Assembly: GCA_027459525.1 (NCBI GenBank)
Contig: DAIDIC010000210.1
Coordinates: 36,455-100,454 of the forward strand
From: JAJYBV01 sp021812265
Lineage (GTDB): Bacteria; Chloroflexota; Ktedonobacteria; Ktedonobacterales; JACDGC01
Direction: 5' to 3'
DNA length: 64,000 bases
This document shows positions 62,627 through 64,000 of the stretch, piece after piece. The first letter of the stretch is position 1, and each line of letters starts with the position of its first letter. The position numbers were made by a program, and so were the translations under genes. The notes below the pieces were generated by a model, which saw only the letters and a list, made by a program, of their open reading frames with translations, was not told where the DNA came from and ran no database searches.

Positions 62627-62763
62627 TAGGACTTTCGCTTGAAAGAGAAGCGCATGGTTCTCGTATCTGCAACAAAGGGAGGTCTGGGGACGTCTCAGAA
62701 CCCCATACAAGGAGCGCCGCCCCTTGTACATCCCCGATGTTCCATGCTGCAGCGAAAGTCCTG
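62627..62763 (+). repeat. MITE-like palindromic element, copy 8
   Basis: This 137-bp copy lies between divergent genes. The ends are TAGGACTTTCGCT and AGCGAAAGTCCTG. An exact 5-bp duplication, CTTCT, stands at 62622-62626 and 62764-62768. The core palindrome is slightly mutated (CAAGGAGCGCCGCCCCTTG). Confidence 0.9.
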
Positions 62764-62938
62764 CTTCTAAAGAACCTCTGCGCCGGCAGCGCGTCTCAGC
62801 AAACCATCCGATAATTTTGCTATAATCTTGGTGTCCTTATACGTTTTTTTTACAAATTTGCCGCCGGCGGCGTCCCAAACCTGCGTATATTGGATACTAC
62901 TATTGATACTACGTATGTATCACAAGAAAGTTTTCATT

Positions 62939-63196
62939 ATGATATTAGAAGTAATACTTGTTGAAAAAGTTCCGCATCTTACCGCCAGTTTTAATGGGCA
63001 AATTTTGCCATATGTCCGCTGTGTTGTTGCGCGAAAATTTAACCCGGATATTCAATCATCCGCGCGAGTAATAGGTGTGGAAGATTTTCCCCAAGGCGTT
63101 GGGGATGAAATTCGGCTGAATGTGCTGCGCACAACTACAGATCGAAAAACAGCAACCGTTTGCTTCGACTGCGCGCTGGAACCAGACATGAAATAG
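62939..63196 (+). CDS. Small protein of unknown function, 85 aa
   Basis: This short soluble protein begins MILEVILVEKVPHLTASFNG and ends in a Cys pair region (VCFDCALEPDMK), with no membrane span. I do not recognise a family; the beta-rich pattern would suit a small barrel. The ATG at 62939 is chosen as the latest in-frame start that keeps the conserved-looking part, with only a weak AAGAAAG upstream. It precedes the tryptophanase gene by 94 bp on the same strand and may be co-transcribed with it. Confidence 0.5.
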   Translation: MILEVILVEKVPHLTASFNGQILPYVRCVVARKFNPDIQSSARVIGVEDFPQGVGDEIRLNVLRTTTDRKTATVCFDCALEPDMK

Positions 63197-63290
63197 CAGC
63201 GCTGTATGATTGCCGCGTTTCGTGATATAGTGTTGGTAAAAGGCAATCACAGGCGCCGCTGCCTGAACATATTCAATGAGGTGAATTACT

Positions 63291-64000
63291 ATGGTTTTTC
63301 AAGCTAAAACCATTATCGAGCCATTTCGTATAAAAAGCGTGGAACCAATTCATGAAACAACTGCTGAATATAGGGATATCGCGCTAAAAGAAGCGGGATA
63401 TAATCCGTTTATGCTGAAAGCGGAAGATGTGCTGATCGATCTGCTTACCGATTCAGGCACCGGCGCGCTGAGTGAACAGCAATGGGGCGCCATGCTGCAA
63501 GGCGATGAAAGCTACGCGGGCAGCAGATCTTTTTTGAAATTACAGGATACCATTCAGAAAATTACCGGTTTCCAATTTGTTATTCCCACTCACCAAGGCC
63601 GCGCCTCTGAGCGTATTTTGTTTACTACGGTTTGCGAGCCGGACTCCATTATCCCCAATAACACACATTTTGACACTACGCGCGCCAATATCGAAGCAAA
63701 CCGCGCTGAAGCGCTGGATTTGGCAATAGATGAAGCAAAACACCCAGCAGTAATTCATCCGTTTAAAGGAAATATGGACCTGCAGAAATTGGAGCAATTC
63801 TTCCGGAATACACCCAAAAGCAAAATTCCCCTGTGCATGGTCACCGTAACCAATAATTCGGGCGGCGGGCAGCCGGTGAGCATGGGTAATATTAAAGCAA
63901 TCAGCGCCATGTGCCATTCATATGGTGTTCCGTTTTTTATAGACGCTTGCAGGTTTGCGGAAAACGCTTGGTTTATTAAGCAGCGTGAAGAGGGCTATAA
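63291..64000 (+). CDS. tnaA: Tryptophanase (3' end outside window)
   Basis: This is the first 236 residues of a PLP-dependent beta-eliminating lyase that splits tryptophan to indole, pyruvate and ammonia. IDLLTDSGTGALSEQQW, GDESYAGSRSF, VIPTHQGRASERI and NNSGGGQPVSMGNI follow the tryptophanase/tyrosine phenol-lyase order. GDESYAGSRSF and THFDTTRANIE fit tryptophanase better than tyrosine phenol-lyase. The PLP Lys lies beyond the window. GAGGTG stands 7 bases before the ATG. There is no TnaC-like leader peptide that I can recognise. Confidence 0.88.
   Translation, partial: MVFQAKTIIEPFRIKSVEPIHETTAEYRDIALKEAGYNPFMLKAEDVLIDLLTDSGTGALSEQQWGAMLQGDESYAGSRSFLKLQDTIQKITGFQFVIPTHQGRASERILFTTVCEPDSIIPNNTHFDTTRANIEANRAEALDLAIDEAKHPAVIHPFKGNMDLQKLEQFFRNTPKSKIPLCMVTVTNNSGGGQPVSMGNIKAISAMCHSYGVPFFIDACRFAENAWFIKQREEGY

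Noticed and set aside
929..62763. CRISPR array
   Set aside because: The recurring 137-bp elements are dispersed over 60 kb and are never arranged with regular spacers. No cas gene is present.

Overview
This is 64 kb of bacterial chromosome, most likely from a member of the Chloroflexota (possibly a Ktedonobacteria-like lineage). That placement is inference. It rests on a stand-alone family B DNA polymerase, Ser/Thr kinases with Thr/Ala/Pro stalks, an actinobacterial-type inositol-3-phosphate synthase, a YidC without the large periplasmic domain, DUF4388 proteins, and the rpmH-rnpA-yidD-yidC-jag block. Base composition is moderate. Coding is dense, and TGA is used as a stop. No rRNA, CRISPR array or intact transposase was found. 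There is one tRNA, Val(CAC).

Layout. 0-4 kb: a kinase homologue without its catalytic Asp, a membrane glycosyltransferase and an unknown protein. 4-8 kb: an ArsR-inositol phosphate synthase fusion, purine nucleoside phosphorylase and a MarR/YceI pair. 8-14.5 kb, minus strand: family B polymerase, YbaK deacylase, principal sigma factor and DnaG primase. 14.9-21.3 kb, plus strand: MurG, a membrane Ser/Thr kinase, and a signalling run (small coiled coil, DUF4388, receptor-like protein, cyclic-nucleotide-binding protein). 22-31.7 kb: fused 2-oxoacid dehydrogenase E1, an SDR, a lipoprotein behind a structured non-coding stretch, YebC-RuvC, an EF-G paralogue, a cupin and an alcohol dehydrogenase. 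32-35 kb: a polynucleotide kinase-phosphatase without ligase, with a calcineurin-like phosphoesterase, then tRNA-Val. 35-37.5 kb: a secreted SGNH hydrolase and a double GNAT protein. 37.6-46.5 kb: rpmH-rnpA-yidD-yidC-jag, then a PfkB kinase, an exonuclease fused to a decayed DinG-type helicase, ThiL and PhoU. 46.5-51 kb: DUF402, an all-alpha NTP pyrophosphatase, an M20 peptidase and a GH3 hexosaminidase. 51-55 kb: a partial complex I operon, nuoA-C-D-H, with no nuoB. 55-64 kb: an orphan ParA-like ATPase, fumarase, MetRS, a decayed IS4-type transposase end, a surface protein, and the start of tryptophanase.

The most striking feature outside the genes is a family of about 137-bp palindromic elements. 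There are seven copies of full or nearly full length (one of them diverged and about 117 bp), one 71-bp internally deleted copy and two weaker fragments, all between genes. Each starts with TAGGACTTTCGCT and ends with AGCGAAAGTCCTG or a close variant. Three copies have exact 5-bp direct repeats at their borders and two have 6-bp repeats. This fits a miniature inverted-repeat transposable element (MITE) with no partner transposase in the window. Other points worth attention are the ArsR-Ino1 fusion with an internal ribosome binding site, the exonuclease with a dead helicase half, the ligase-less RNA-repair pair, and the structured stretch at 25.3-25.5 kb.
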